Source of the DNA: Gammaproteobacteria bacterium 50_400_T64
GTDB taxonomy: Bacteria > Pseudomonadota > Gammaproteobacteria > Pseudomonadales > Porticoccaceae
Length of the DNA stretch: 64,000 nucleotides
Direction of reading: 5' to 3'
Assembly (NCBI GenBank): GCA_002162755.1
Contig: MAAS01000015.1
Location: 62,001-126,000, forward strand
Part shown: positions 15,548 through 23,861 of the stretch, piece after piece
Numbering within the stretch: the first letter of the stretch is position 1
Layout of the letters: each line of letters starts with the position of its first letter
Program-made: the position numbers and the translations under genes
Notes under the pieces: model-generated
Databases searched by the model: none
Told to the model about the DNA's origin: nothing
Seen by the model: only the letters and a program-made list of their open reading frames with translations

Positions 15548-16051
15548 TTACAGCTTTTTGCCCAACAGCCGACCGGCACTCGCAGGCTGAGCTAATTGCT
15601 GATGAGAAACCATAGCCGTATTAATACGGGTCTGTGTTGGCACAGGAAATGGCTCGCTTTTCCGACTACTCATATTGACATGAATCGCCAGACATTCATT
15701 CACAGCAACGGGCTGCCCATCGTCGCCCTGATACATTTGATGAATATAGCGCAGGCGCTTTTTATCAACCTCGAGTAATTGCGTGGTAATAAGCAGCTCA
15801 TCACCTTGAAAAACTTCACGCAAGTAATCGACATTAATACCCAAAGTAAACATTGAGCTGTCTTGCTCAGCGCGGTAGTCGAGGCCAATACCGAGTTGAT
15901 CGTAAAAATTATCGGTGGCTTTATCGAAGGCCAAAACGTAGAAAGCCAAATTCATGTGGCCGTTGTAATCGACCCACTCAGGCTCGACGCTGATCCTGGT
16001 TTTTATTAGCGCGGTCTTCGTTAGTGTAGTTTTGCTTAACTGTGCAGACAC
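15548..16051 (-). CDS. Hotdog-fold acyl-CoA thioesterase
   Basis: 167 residues. The pattern WVDYNGHMNLAFYVLAFDKA, with the Asp/Tyr-Asn-Gly-His-Met cluster, is that of 4-hydroxybenzoyl-CoA thioesterase/YbgC-like hotdog proteins, close to the betainyl-CoA thioesterase type. VDYLREVFQGDEL and LAIHVNMSSRKSEPFP support it. It hydrolyses an acyl-CoA; the substrate is unknown. The N-terminal stretch LSKTTLTKTALIKTR contains a short internal repeat. Same strand as the esterase and monooxygenase, but separated by about 140 bases. Confidence 0.85.
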   Translation of the reverse strand: MSAQLSKTTLTKTALIKTRISVEPEWVDYNGHMNLAFYVLAFDKATDNFYDQLGIGLDYRAEQDSSMFTLGINVDYLREVFQGDELLITTQLLEVDKKRLRYIHQMYQGDDGQPVAVNECLAIHVNMSSRKSEPFPVPTQTRINTAMVSHQQLAQPASAGRLLGKKL

Positions 16052-16202
16052 AACATCTACTCCCGATGAATAAACAACAGAGTTATTGTGCCAAAAATAT
16101 CAGTAAAGAACAGCCTCCGTTAGCGACTACTATGCCGCCCTTTTATTATTAGCACTCATCAAAAACACGGTAGGTAATCGACAAGGCAATGCTAAAGACG
16201 AT

Positions 16203-16313
16203 CTAGCCGATAATATTAGCGGCAATAATAGCAGCAACCATAAGCCCAACAAGACTACCAATGGTAATGCCAATTCGTGTCCACACCTGCTTGTCTGTAA
16301 TTGTTTCTTCCAC
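16203..16313 (-). CDS. Candidate 36-residue membrane protein
   Basis: On the minus strand a GTG at 16313 opens 36 codons to TAG at 16203-16205. An in-frame TGA lies two codons before it, so the start cannot be earlier. The product is a charged head (EETITDKQVWTR) followed by one hydrophobic helix (IGITIGSLVGLMVAAIIAAN), the classic form of a single-pass small membrane protein. GAGAG lies about 9 bases upstream as a weak ribosome site. The rest of the 16052-16407 gap shows no feature. Confidence 0.5.
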   Translation of the reverse strand: MEETITDKQVWTRIGITIGSLVGLMVAAIIAANIIG

Positions 16314-16407
16314 GTTTCATTACTCTCGTTATTTTAGTCTCCGAAGAATAAAAAAATGGCTCTAAAAAAGAATTGACAGAAATCAATTACCCGCACTTTT
16401 TATCATA

Positions 16408-17310
16408 TTATTCGACGGGCACAGGGTTCCTTTCAGCCTTAACAATATTTGAAAAGAAGCGAATGGGGTCATGCTCAGGCCCGGGCCAGTGAGCATGATT
16501 GCCCTCGGCCTCGCAAAAAAGTGTTGTTATTCCCTCTGCGCAAGAGGTGTATTCAACACAGCCTGCAAAGTCAGATGCCACTGCCTGCTGGGAACATTGG
16601 TTGCAGCCCGCCCACCACGCAACAACCTCGCTGCCATAATCGGGAAAATGACCATCGCCTTTATTGTGCATCAGCATCACACTGGTGGGTCTGGGGCACT
16701 CATAAGCTTGCATGTCTTTGCCCTGCATACCCATAGCACTCGGGGCCAGTGCCCGTGGACGAAAGGCGCTTTCGGGCATAACGGATAGCGCATTGGAGAC
16801 CGTGCCTCCGTCGGAGTGGCCGGTGTAAAACACTAGCGCGGGATCAATGCACCAGCTTTCAACCACCTCTGCGGGAATGAAACTCAAAGACGTTAAAGAT
16901 TTGAAACCCAGGGGAATACTGCGCGTATGCACCACCACATAACCGGCTTCTGTTGCCTGTCGGGTGAGCCCCGTAAAGCTCTCTGACAAACCTTCACTCA
17001 TACCCGATGGTGCCCAAACAACCAATAAGGGGTGGGCATAGTCACTGCGATAGTTAGTCGGCGTCGTGACATTAAAATGCATATTGCGGTCATCTTTGTG
17101 CTGAATATGATCGGCCACCCCACTGTTTTTACCCGCACAATTGGGCGTATAGCTTTCAGGGTAGGCAAAGGCTCCCGGCGTTGTATATTCAACACCAAAC
17201 GTATGACTGTCGTATAAATAGAAAAACAATGCGCCAGTAGTAATAATCAGGACAATATAAATTTTTGACAACAGGGAAATACCCTGCTGATAACGACAAC
17301 TATTTTGCAT
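16408..17310 (-). CDS. Secreted or membrane-anchored alpha/beta hydrolase (PHB depolymerase/LpqC-like)
   Basis: 300 residues. The N-terminal hydrophobic helix (LLSKIYIVLIITTGALFFYL, about 13-32) is a signal anchor or uncleaved signal. The hydrolase body shows PLLVVWAPSGMSEGLSES, the nucleophile elbow GHSDGGT, and a late EGNHAHWPG that can supply the catalytic histidine. Cysteines (CAGKNSG, CNQCSQQ, CAEGITTLFC) suggest disulfides and a periplasmic or outer location. It resembles polyhydroxybutyrate depolymerase/feruloyl-esterase-type enzymes; the substrate is unknown. Confidence 0.72.
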   Translation of the reverse strand: MQNSCRYQQGISLLSKIYIVLIITTGALFFYLYDSHTFGVEYTTPGAFAYPESYTPNCAGKNSGVADHIQHKDDRNMHFNVTTPTNYRSDYAHPLLVVWAPSGMSEGLSESFTGLTRQATEAGYVVVHTRSIPLGFKSLTSLSFIPAEVVESWCIDPALVFYTGHSDGGTVSNALSVMPESAFRPRALAPSAMGMQGKDMQAYECPRPTSVMLMHNKGDGHFPDYGSEVVAWWAGCNQCSQQAVASDFAGCVEYTSCAEGITTLFCEAEGNHAHWPGPEHDPIRFFSNIVKAERNPVPVE

Positions 17311-17340
17311 TATATTTTTAATACTCTTTGAAAAATTAAT

Positions 17341-17796
17341 TTATTGTAATATTTGAAACGCGTAAATCAGCAGCCAGTAGCGTAAGGCTTTACCGATAAA
17401 AATAAAAACCAGGCTCGGTAGCCAGCGTAGCTGTAGCCAGCCTGCAGCGAGGCATAAACCATCACCAACAATCGGTAGCCAACTGAGCAAGAGTACGGGG
17501 TAACCCCAACGCTGAATATAGCCAATAACAGCACCCGATGGCGGCGGACGATGCCTCAGCCGCTCAACACCTTTTTCTGCCCAACGGCCCATCCAGTAAG
17601 TGAGCAGGCCACCCGCCGTATTGGCGATACTGGCAACAAGGAGTAAAACCAGCAATCGACTTTCGCCCTGTTCCACCAGCCACAACAGTAATACCTCTGA
17701 ACCACCGGGCAATAGTGTCGAGGACAAAAAAGCGCTAAGAGCTAAGCCGAGTAAACCGCCCTCTTCACTTAATAATGTGGTGAAAAATTCTATCAA
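17341..17796 (-). CDS. YqaA-like inner-membrane protein (VTT/DedA-related)
   Basis: 151 residues with about four hydrophobic segments. It carries SAFLSSTLLPGGSEVLL near the start and WGYPVLLLSWLPIVGDGLCLAAGW in the second half, both typical of the YqaA branch of SNARE-associated/VTT proteins; the first includes the re-entrant-loop glycine/proline motif. DedA-related proteins are linked to lipid movement and envelope homeostasis, but YqaA function is not known. It overlaps the phosphorylase gene by four bases and is clearly in one operon with it. Confidence 0.85.
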   Translation of the reverse strand: MIEFFTTLLSEEGGLLGLALSAFLSSTLLPGGSEVLLLWLVEQGESRLLVLLLVASIANTAGGLLTYWMGRWAEKGVERLRHRPPPSGAVIGYIQRWGYPVLLLSWLPIVGDGLCLAAGWLQLRWLPSLVFIFIGKALRYWLLIYAFQILQ

Positions 17797-18566
17797 CTGG
17801 CGCGGGCTTGTTCGCTGACAAGCGTGCAGGCACGACTAATAATGTCACACACAACCGGGATGCGCTCAACAATCACCTGTTCTATTTCAGCCATACCAAT
17901 AGGCCCACTGGCTTTACCCGCCGCCGGATTAACCACTAGCGAGAGGCTGGCATAGGGCAGCATTTTTTCCCGCGCAAGAGCTACTTCGGGCATACCTGTC
18001 ATACCGACAATGTCGCAACCGTCGCGCTCCATTCTTGTTATTTCAGCCGCTGACTCTAGCCTCGGCCCCTGAGTCGCCCCATAAACACCCTGGCCAATAA
18101 TCGTCACCCCGGCACTATCGGCGGCAGTAATAAGCACTTGCCGTAAGGCTTCATCATAGGGAGAAGTGAAATCAATATGCTCAACACGCCCCTCTTCGCC
18201 ATCATAATAAGTCTGTTCACGGCCCCAGGTGTAATCGATAATTTGATCTGCCACCACCAAACTCCCGGCATCGCAATCGGCACAAATACCGCCCACCGCG
18301 TTATAAGCCAGCAAGTGAGTTGCCCCCTGCTGTTGTAGAGCGGCGATATTGGCGCGGTAATTAACTTTATGGGGCGCGATAGTGTGAGTGTCGCCATGGC
18401 GGGCTATAAATAGCACCTCAACACCCTTCAATCGTCCGCAATACACAGGGCCTGAGGGCTGCCCCCAGGGGGTATCAACATGCAAGGTGTCATCAATAAC
18501 CAGTCCCGGCATAGACAATAAACCACTACCCGCAATAATGGCCGGTTTTATCTTTACTTGATTCAC
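17793..18566 (-). CDS. S-methyl-5'-thioinosine phosphorylase
   Basis: 257 residues of the purine nucleoside phosphorylase/MTAP fold: IIAGSGL at the start, RHGDTHTIAPHKVNYRANI (phosphate and ribose site), and LAYNAVGGI. The SLVVNPAAGKASGPI segment carries Asn where adenine-specific MTAPs have Asp, which favours a 6-oxopurine substrate such as methylthioinosine. That assignment rests on family knowledge, not on a test. It salvages methylthio-purine from polyamine synthesis. It overlaps the mscS-like gene and yqaA-like gene by four bases each; adjacency to nagZ is also found in Pseudomonas. Confidence 0.85.
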   Translation of the reverse strand: MNQVKIKPAIIAGSGLLSMPGLVIDDTLHVDTPWGQPSGPVYCGRLKGVEVLFIARHGDTHTIAPHKVNYRANIAALQQQGATHLLAYNAVGGICADCDAGSLVVADQIIDYTWGREQTYYDGEEGRVEHIDFTSPYDEALRQVLITAADSAGVTIIGQGVYGATQGPRLESAAEITRMERDGCDIVGMTGMPEVALAREKMLPYASLSLVVNPAAGKASGPIGMAEIEQVIVERIPVVCDIISRACTLVSEQARAS

Positions 18567-19675
18567 TGTTTCTTAACTCGCGGCACCACAAAGCCGTCGG
18601 GCTGATCGGCGATATGTACGGTTGAAGTCGGAAAGGCCATCTCCGCTTTATGGCTGGCGATAATATCGGCGATCTTTAAAAGTACATCCTGTTTAACGGC
18701 GTGATACTTCGCCCAGTCTGTTGTTTTGGTCATGGTGTAAATAAAGAAATCTACCGAGCTTGCGGCGAAACTATTAAAGTTCACCATCAAGGTTTGCGTA
18801 GTATCAATTTCAGGATGGTTTTGCAGCATCGCCTCTACGTCTTTCACAATGACGCCCATGCTGTTGATATCGTCATAGCGCAAACCAATGGTTTCGTAGA
18901 TGCGGCGGTTGAGCATTCGCGACGGATTTTCAACGGAAATATTCGCGAAAATACCATTGGGAATATACAAGGGTCGCTTATCGAAGGTGCGAATGCGTGT
19001 TAAACGCCAGCCTATATCTTCCACCGTACCTTCAATTTCTTTGTCGGGGGAGCGAATCCAGTCACCTACGGAGAAGGGTCGATCAAGATAAATCATCAAA
19101 CCGCCAAAGAAATTCGACAGTAAATCTTTTGCCGCAAAACCGACCGCCAAACCACCAATGCCGCCAAAGGCCAGTACGCCAGAAATACTAAAACCAAACA
19201 GCTGCAAGGCAATCAGCACAGCGGAAATAATAATGGAGACACGAAGCAGTTTGGCGATTGCACGTACCGTTGTCGCATCAAGAGGCTCTTTTAAGTAATC
19301 GGGATTCACCAAATTACTTTCTGCCCGTTTGACAAAGTTTAATAAAAACATCGCCAACAGCAGAATAACTGCCGCCCGATTAACGGGGTCAATCAAATCA
19401 GACCAGCCAGAGTCAACCGCCCTGGCCGCGATGCCTGCGGCAATATTAATACCCAGCACCCAGACCAACCAGACAAAAGGTCTGCGTGCCGCTTCAATCA
19501 GCGCGTCATCCCAGAGCGTTTTAGTCGCTGCAGCATGGGCTGAAATACGATTAAAAACTCGACTCGCGATATAGCCTAATAAAAGCGACGCAAAAACAAC
19601 CAAAAAAACTTGAATCCACCAGGTTGATTCCGCACCCGTCATTTCGCTCAGCCAGCTTTCAAAACTTTCAATCAT
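18563..19675 (-). CDS. MscS-family mechanosensitive channel
   Basis: 370 residues. Several N-terminal membrane segments (WIQVFLVVFASLLLGYIASRV, FVWLVWVLGINIAAGIAARA, AAVILLLAMFLLNF) precede the pore helix FGGIGGLAVGFAAKDLLSNFFGG (about 170-195), the hallmark of MscS channels. The beta domain follows (DRPFSVGDWIRSPDKEIEG, RTFDKRPLYIPN). It releases solutes under osmotic downshock. The last bases overlap the phosphorylase start, so it belongs to the same minus-strand operon, 77 bases after nagZ. Confidence 0.93.
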   Translation of the reverse strand: MIESFESWLSEMTGAESTWWIQVFLVVFASLLLGYIASRVFNRISAHAAATKTLWDDALIEAARRPFVWLVWVLGINIAAGIAARAVDSGWSDLIDPVNRAAVILLLAMFLLNFVKRAESNLVNPDYLKEPLDATTVRAIAKLLRVSIIISAVLIALQLFGFSISGVLAFGGIGGLAVGFAAKDLLSNFFGGLMIYLDRPFSVGDWIRSPDKEIEGTVEDIGWRLTRIRTFDKRPLYIPNGIFANISVENPSRMLNRRIYETIGLRYDDINSMGVIVKDVEAMLQNHPEIDTTQTLMVNFNSFAASSVDFFIYTMTKTTDWAKYHAVKQDVLLKIADIIASHKAEMAFPTSTVHIADQPDGFVVPRVKKQ

Positions 19676-19752
19676 TTACTTTTTCCTCAAAACTTATCCG
19701 CTTTTAGCCACCCGTGTTTTCACCAGTGGCAGACACACTATTTATGTAAAAA

Positions 19753-20772
19753 TCAATTCAGTGTCGACAAGGCCTCGCGTGTCGCCAGCCAGCGGGCGTC
19801 ACTCATTAGTTCAGCCCACTGCCATTGTGCTTGTGCCTTCATCACCGGCAAACGAGGTGAGGTAACAAGCTCTGTGCTCGTTTGCAGAAAATCGAGCACC
19901 TCCAACGCACCCTGGCGATTATTACACACCAGCACCATATCGCAGCCAGCACGCAATGCCGCATCGGCTTTTTCGGCATAAGATCCCATTTGGTCGGCAC
20001 CCTTCATCGACAGATCGTCGCTAAAAATCACGCCATCAAAAGCCAGTTCTTGCCGCAATATATTTTGTAACCAATAGGACGAAAAACCGACGGCTTTGTC
20101 ATCCACTTCGGGAAAGACAATATGGGCGGGCATAATGCCCTGTAATTTATGACTCAATGTTTTAAAGGGCAACAGATCGCGATCCTGTAGCTGTTCGAGA
20201 CTACGCGAATCATAGGGTATTTCGAGATGACTATCGGCTGTCACCCCGCCGTGGCCGGGAAAATGTTTACCCGTTGTTGCCATCCCCGCCTCCGCCATAC
20301 CTTCAATAAAAAACCCTGCCGCCGTTGTAGCGATTTCAGGGTCGAGAGCAAAGGAACGGTTGGCGATCACTTCACAATGACTGCTATCGAGATCGAGTAC
20401 CGGGGCAAAACTAAAGTCGAGACCACTGGCGATCATCTCCACGGCCAGTAACCAGCCCGTATTGCGTAATAACTCAGCCCCTCGCTGACCGTCCTCAACC
20501 AGCAGATTACCCAGAACCTGCATTGGCGGCAGGATAGTGTAGCCCTCGCGAAGACGCTGCACTCGGCCACCCTCCTGATCGGTGGCCAATAGCAATTCGG
20601 GGCGCAGAGCGGAGACCTCTGCCGTCAAGGCTATGAATTGTTCCTTCGAGCTGATATTGCGTGCGAAAAAAATCACGCCGCCAACTGCACTTTGCAGTAA
20701 TAAATCGCGTTCGTCGTCACTCAGCGAAGTACCTTCCAGATCGAGCATCAAGGGGCCTGGAGCCATTGTCAT
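19753..20772 (-). CDS. nagZ: Beta-N-acetylhexosaminidase (glycoside hydrolase family 3)
   Basis: 339 residues, usual NagZ length. It shows GGVIFFARNISSKEQF, the TGKHFPGHGGVTADSH loop that carries the Asp-His catalytic pair, and FDGVIFSDDLSMKGA, whose first Asp (FSDD) is the nucleophile. It removes GlcNAc from anhydromuropeptides in cytoplasmic cell-wall recycling, affecting AmpC induction in some bacteria. It is the first gene of the nagZ-mscS-phosphorylase-yqaA group on the minus strand. Confidence 0.95.
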   Translation of the reverse strand: MTMAPGPLMLDLEGTSLSDDERDLLLQSAVGGVIFFARNISSKEQFIALTAEVSALRPELLLATDQEGGRVQRLREGYTILPPMQVLGNLLVEDGQRGAELLRNTGWLLAVEMIASGLDFSFAPVLDLDSSHCEVIANRSFALDPEIATTAAGFFIEGMAEAGMATTGKHFPGHGGVTADSHLEIPYDSRSLEQLQDRDLLPFKTLSHKLQGIMPAHIVFPEVDDKAVGFSSYWLQNILRQELAFDGVIFSDDLSMKGADQMGSYAEKADAALRAGCDMVLVCNNRQGALEVLDFLQTSTELVTSPRLPVMKAQAQWQWAELMSDARWLATREALSTLN

Positions 20773-21075
20773 TATCCATTACTCATTAGTGGGCCGGACA
20801 ATAGAAACGCTGCCTTTAATTGTCAATGGCTTTACCGCTTATCCCGCCGTATTAGACAAATTGCGCATTTACAATTTTGCTGATATTCCCACTGGCAATT
20901 AACAACCAATAGTTGATTTCAAACATATTTATACATATCAGCAAGTTACATCTGAAGCATCAACTTGTATATTGATTACACTCTGAAATAGCCGTGTTTC
21001 TGCTTATTGAAATACTGATGTCATCGCGTTTTGGCAGTGCTATCTTGAGTTAACCCCGTACAAAGGAGAGTAAAT
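20773..21075. promoter_or_regulatory. Divergent intergenic region between nagZ and the DUF6763-like gene
   Basis: 303 AT-rich bases without a gene. For the plus strand an extended -10 (TGC-TATCTT, 21038-21046) lies 30 bases before the start codon; no good -35 partner is seen. AAGGAGAG directly precedes the DUF6763-like ATG. No promoter was identified for nagZ. Confidence 0.35.
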
Positions 21076-21393
21076 ATGAGCAGGAAATTACCGGTCATCG
21101 GTGCTTGGTATCAGGACATCGAAGAAAACCAAATCTTTGAGGTGGTGGCTCTGGACGAAGACGGCGATTGCATCGACATTCAATACGCCGATGGCGAAAT
21201 CGGCGAGTTTGACTACGACACCTGGCACCAAATGCTAGTGTTACCCGCCCAGCCCCCTGAAGACTGGAGTGCGCCCTACGAGTTGGCGAAGGAAGACAGT
21301 GTTGATCCTGATAAAGCCTTCACCACAGCACCCGTGGATGACCCACTAAGAGATATAGAGCCGGAATCTGTATTTAGTGACGACGATTACTGA
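21076..21393 (+). CDS. DUF6763-like small acidic protein
   Basis: 105 residues, strongly acidic, with an ideal ribosome site (AAGGAGAG, 6 bases upstream). The first half (VIGAWYQDIEENQIFEVVAL, then IDIQYADGEIGEFDYDTW) looks like a small beta-barrel with the DUF6763 pattern. The tail is disordered and rich in D/E/P. A monocistronic gene; the palindrome after its stop may end transcription. Function unknown. Confidence 0.75.
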   Translation: MSRKLPVIGAWYQDIEENQIFEVVALDEDGDCIDIQYADGEIGEFDYDTWHQMLVLPAQPPEDWSAPYELAKEDSVDPDKAFTTAPVDDPLRDIEPESVFSDDDY

Positions 21394-21411
21394 AGCCTCG
21401 ATATCGAGGCT
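21394..21411. terminator. Perfect 18-base palindrome after the DUF6763-like gene
   Basis: AGCCTCGAT/ATCGAGGCT starts on the first base after the stop codon. It can form a 9-base-pair hairpin without unpaired loop bases, but no T-run follows, so classification as an intrinsic terminator is weak. Confidence 0.35.
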
Positions 21412-21529
21412 CACAACTCACAGGAGTCCCGCTCCCACTCTGGTGAAGCTGTCGTTTTATGGGCTTTAATTAAAGACAACAAATCAGGCTTGTGTAAATA
21501 TTTATGTACACAATACCTGGAAACAAAGC

Positions 21530-21988
21530 CTAACGCGGCTCGCAGATAAACACCGGGATATCTCGTCCCGTCCTGCTCTGGTAGATATCATAGTCAGGGT
21601 AATGCTCACAACAAACCGGCCATACCGCCGCCTTTTCTTCAGCATCAGCACGGCGTGCTCGCAGTTTCATTTTCTTCCCTTTGTACTGCACGTCGACATC
21701 AGGGTTGGCCACCAAATTGTTAAACCAAACGGGGTTTTTCGGCGCTCCACCCTGAGAGGCAACAATTATCACGCCCTCTTTGTAAGGCACATGCATTAAG
21801 GGAATCACCCGCTGTTTGCCCGACTTCGCACCCGTCATCGTCACCAGGCATACGTCGTAACCATTCAACTTACCCATTACCCGCCCGCTGGTGAGGCGAT
21901 AGACTTTCTCATTTAAAGAAGAGAATACTTTCAGATAGGGCAGTAATTTAGCCATTTGCTCAGAGCTGGCTGTTTTTATATTTATCAT
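21530..21988 (-). CDS. Nitroreductase/deazaflavin (F420)-dependent oxidoreductase family protein (DUF385/Ddn-like)
   Basis: 152 residues. It shows VCLVTMTGAKSGKQRVIPL, VIIVASQGGAPKNPVWFNNL and NPDVDVQYKGKKMKLRARR, the pattern of the Ddn/DUF385 split-barrel family that in actinobacteria binds F420. It is divergently placed (about 180 bases) from a luciferase-like protein of an F420-associated family. Whether this host makes F420 cannot be told from the window; related proteins may use other cofactors. The reaction is unknown. Confidence 0.8.
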   Translation of the reverse strand: MINIKTASSEQMAKLLPYLKVFSSLNEKVYRLTSGRVMGKLNGYDVCLVTMTGAKSGKQRVIPLMHVPYKEGVIIVASQGGAPKNPVWFNNLVANPDVDVQYKGKKMKLRARRADAEEKAAVWPVCCEHYPDYDIYQSRTGRDIPVFICEPR

Positions 21989-22171
21989 AAGGATGTTCCA
22001 GAAACGGTGAATGGGGGATCTGCCGGTCTACTCTACCTGCTTCCCGTCAAGGAAAGCCATCACCCCGGTCATCTTGAAGCCGCGCACACCTGGAGCGTCA
22101 GTATCCAAGCGTTGAAATCAGCGATTGCCAAAGGGTAGACTGGGTGCCAAATAAAAGATCACAGAGAAACC

Positions 22172-23056
22172 ATGAAAGCATCTGATATTGGCAAACTCGG
22201 CGTTTGGGGATTCCTCGATGCCTGCGACTACAAACAATGCATTGAACTCGCCCAAACTGTCGAACGACTCGGCTATTCAACCCTGTGGGTGCCAGAGGCT
22301 TTTGGCCGCGACCCCTTCGTCACCATCACTATGCTCGCTGGCGAAACTGAAAAGCTCTATCTCGCCACGGGCATCGCCAATGTCTATGCTCGTGACCCAA
22401 TGGCGATGGCCTCGGCCCGCAATGCGGTTGACGAGCTTAGCGGTGGCCGGCTAATTCTCGGCCTCGGCGTATCCCACCGGGAGCTGGTTAGCGATATACG
22501 CAGCCACGACTACGGTAAGCCCGTTAGCACCATGCGTGCGTATCTTGAAGCCATGAACGCAGCCATGTACACCGCACCACCGCCGGCAAAACAAGGGATA
22601 GTTGTACTAGCGGCACTGCGTGAAAAAATGCTCGGCCTGGCGGGCAGTGCTAGCGATGGTGCTCACCCCTACTTTGTCACACCCGAACACACAGCCCGCG
22701 CACGGCAGATTATCGGCCCCGATAAATTCCTCGCCCCCGAGCAGAAAGTCCTGCTGATTAAAGACCCCAGCGAAGCTCGATCCATAGCCCGCCAGTTTAT
22801 GGCCATGTATCTTGGGCTCGTCAACTACCGTAATAATTTGCTAACCCTCGGCTTCACTAACGATGATTTTGAAAACGGTGGCAGCGATAGATTGGTCGAT
22901 GCCATTGTCGCCTGGGGTGACGAAGCAACGATTCAAAAACGCCTAGAAGCCCACTGGCAAAACGGTGCCGACCATGTCTGTATACAAGCCTTGCGCCCCG
23001 ACGGTGAGCCAGGCTACGACCCTCGGGTTATTGAGGCCTTTGCCCCAGGTGCCTGA
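22172..23056 (+). CDS. Luciferase-like (LLM class) F420-dependent-type oxidoreductase
   Basis: 294 residues. It shows LGVWGFLDACDYKQCIELAQ, LGYSTLWVPEAFGRDPFV, LATGIANVYARDPMAMASA and SGGRLILGLGVSH, a TIM-barrel luciferase-like pattern close to the group annotated as probable F420-dependent oxidoreductases (TIGR03620-type). It would oxidise or reduce an unknown substrate with F420 or a flavin. It is divergent from the Ddn-like gene, and the pairing strengthens an F420 reading for both. Confidence 0.85.
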   Translation: MKASDIGKLGVWGFLDACDYKQCIELAQTVERLGYSTLWVPEAFGRDPFVTITMLAGETEKLYLATGIANVYARDPMAMASARNAVDELSGGRLILGLGVSHRELVSDIRSHDYGKPVSTMRAYLEAMNAAMYTAPPPAKQGIVVLAALREKMLGLAGSASDGAHPYFVTPEHTARARQIIGPDKFLAPEQKVLLIKDPSEARSIARQFMAMYLGLVNYRNNLLTLGFTNDDFENGGSDRLVDAIVAWGDEATIQKRLEAHWQNGADHVCIQALRPDGEPGYDPRVIEAFAPGA

Positions 23057-23085
23057 TAGCTGGCACTTACTTAACAAGGGTCTAT

Positions 23086-23115
23086 TTAACTAACGCCTCT
23101 TTAACTAACGCCTCT
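23086..23115. repeat. 15-base tandem duplication before the MBL-fold gene
   Basis: TTAACTAACGCCTCT occurs twice in tandem (23086-23100, 23101-23115), and a partial third copy (AACTAACGG) follows. It lies in the leader of the metallo-beta-lactamase-fold gene. Confidence 0.8.
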
Positions 23116-23134
23116 CAAACTAACGGATGTATCC

Positions 23135-23782
23135 ATGAAGTTCACCATCATTCCCGTCACACCCTTCCAGCAAAACTGCACTTTACTGTGGTGTGAAGAA
23201 ACCCTGCGCGCTGCCGTTGTCGACCCCGGCGGCGATATCGAGCGCATTGAACAGGCCATTGCCGCCAACGGCGTAACACTCGAAAAAATATTGGTCACCC
23301 ACGCCCACATGGACCATGCCGGTGCGGTTGCCGATCTTGCCGAGCAAAAAAACATCCCCATTGAAGGGCCTCATAAAGAGGAAAAGTTCTGGATCGACAA
23401 CCTGCCCGAGCAAGGCAAAATGTTCGGTCTGGGTGATGGCCAAACGTATAAAACGTTTGTGCCGACCCGCTGGCTCGACGATGGCGATACCGTCAGCGTT
23501 GGCAATCAGACCCTTGACGTTATCCACTGCCCCGGCCACACGCCCGGGCATCTGGTTTTTTTCGACCCTAAAGAGCGCCTGGCCATTGTTGGCGACGTGT
23601 TGTTCCAGGGCTCCATTGGCCGCACCGATTTCCCCAAAGGCGACTTCGACACTTTAATTAGCTCGATTCGCGAAAAGCTTTGGCCCCTCGGTAATGATGT
23701 TGAATTTATTCCCGGCCACGGCCCCATGTCGACGTTCGGCCAGGAGCGCCAAACCAACGGCTTTGTTTCCGACCGTATGTAA
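23135..23782 (+). CDS. Metallo-beta-lactamase-fold hydrolase (YcbL/glyoxalase II-like)
   Basis: 215 residues. Metal motifs are THAHMDHAG (HxHxDH), HCPGHTPGH, GDVLFQGSIGRTDF (bridging Asp) and FIPGHGPMS (last His). PFQQNCTLLW at the start is typical of the YcbL branch of hydroxyacylglutathione-hydrolase-like enzymes. It likely hydrolyses a thioester such as S-lactoylglutathione. The gene is followed 79 bases later by nudC on the same strand. Confidence 0.92.
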   Translation: MKFTIIPVTPFQQNCTLLWCEETLRAAVVDPGGDIERIEQAIAANGVTLEKILVTHAHMDHAGAVADLAEQKNIPIEGPHKEEKFWIDNLPEQGKMFGLGDGQTYKTFVPTRWLDDGDTVSVGNQTLDVIHCPGHTPGHLVFFDPKERLAIVGDVLFQGSIGRTDFPKGDFDTLISSIREKLWPLGNDVEFIPGHGPMSTFGQERQTNGFVSDRM

Positions 23783-23861
23783 GCCCCTCAATTAATACAC
23801 CCTGAATTGCCTGCGCCCTGAATTACCTAAGCCCCTTATTCGATAAATAAAAGGAAAAACC

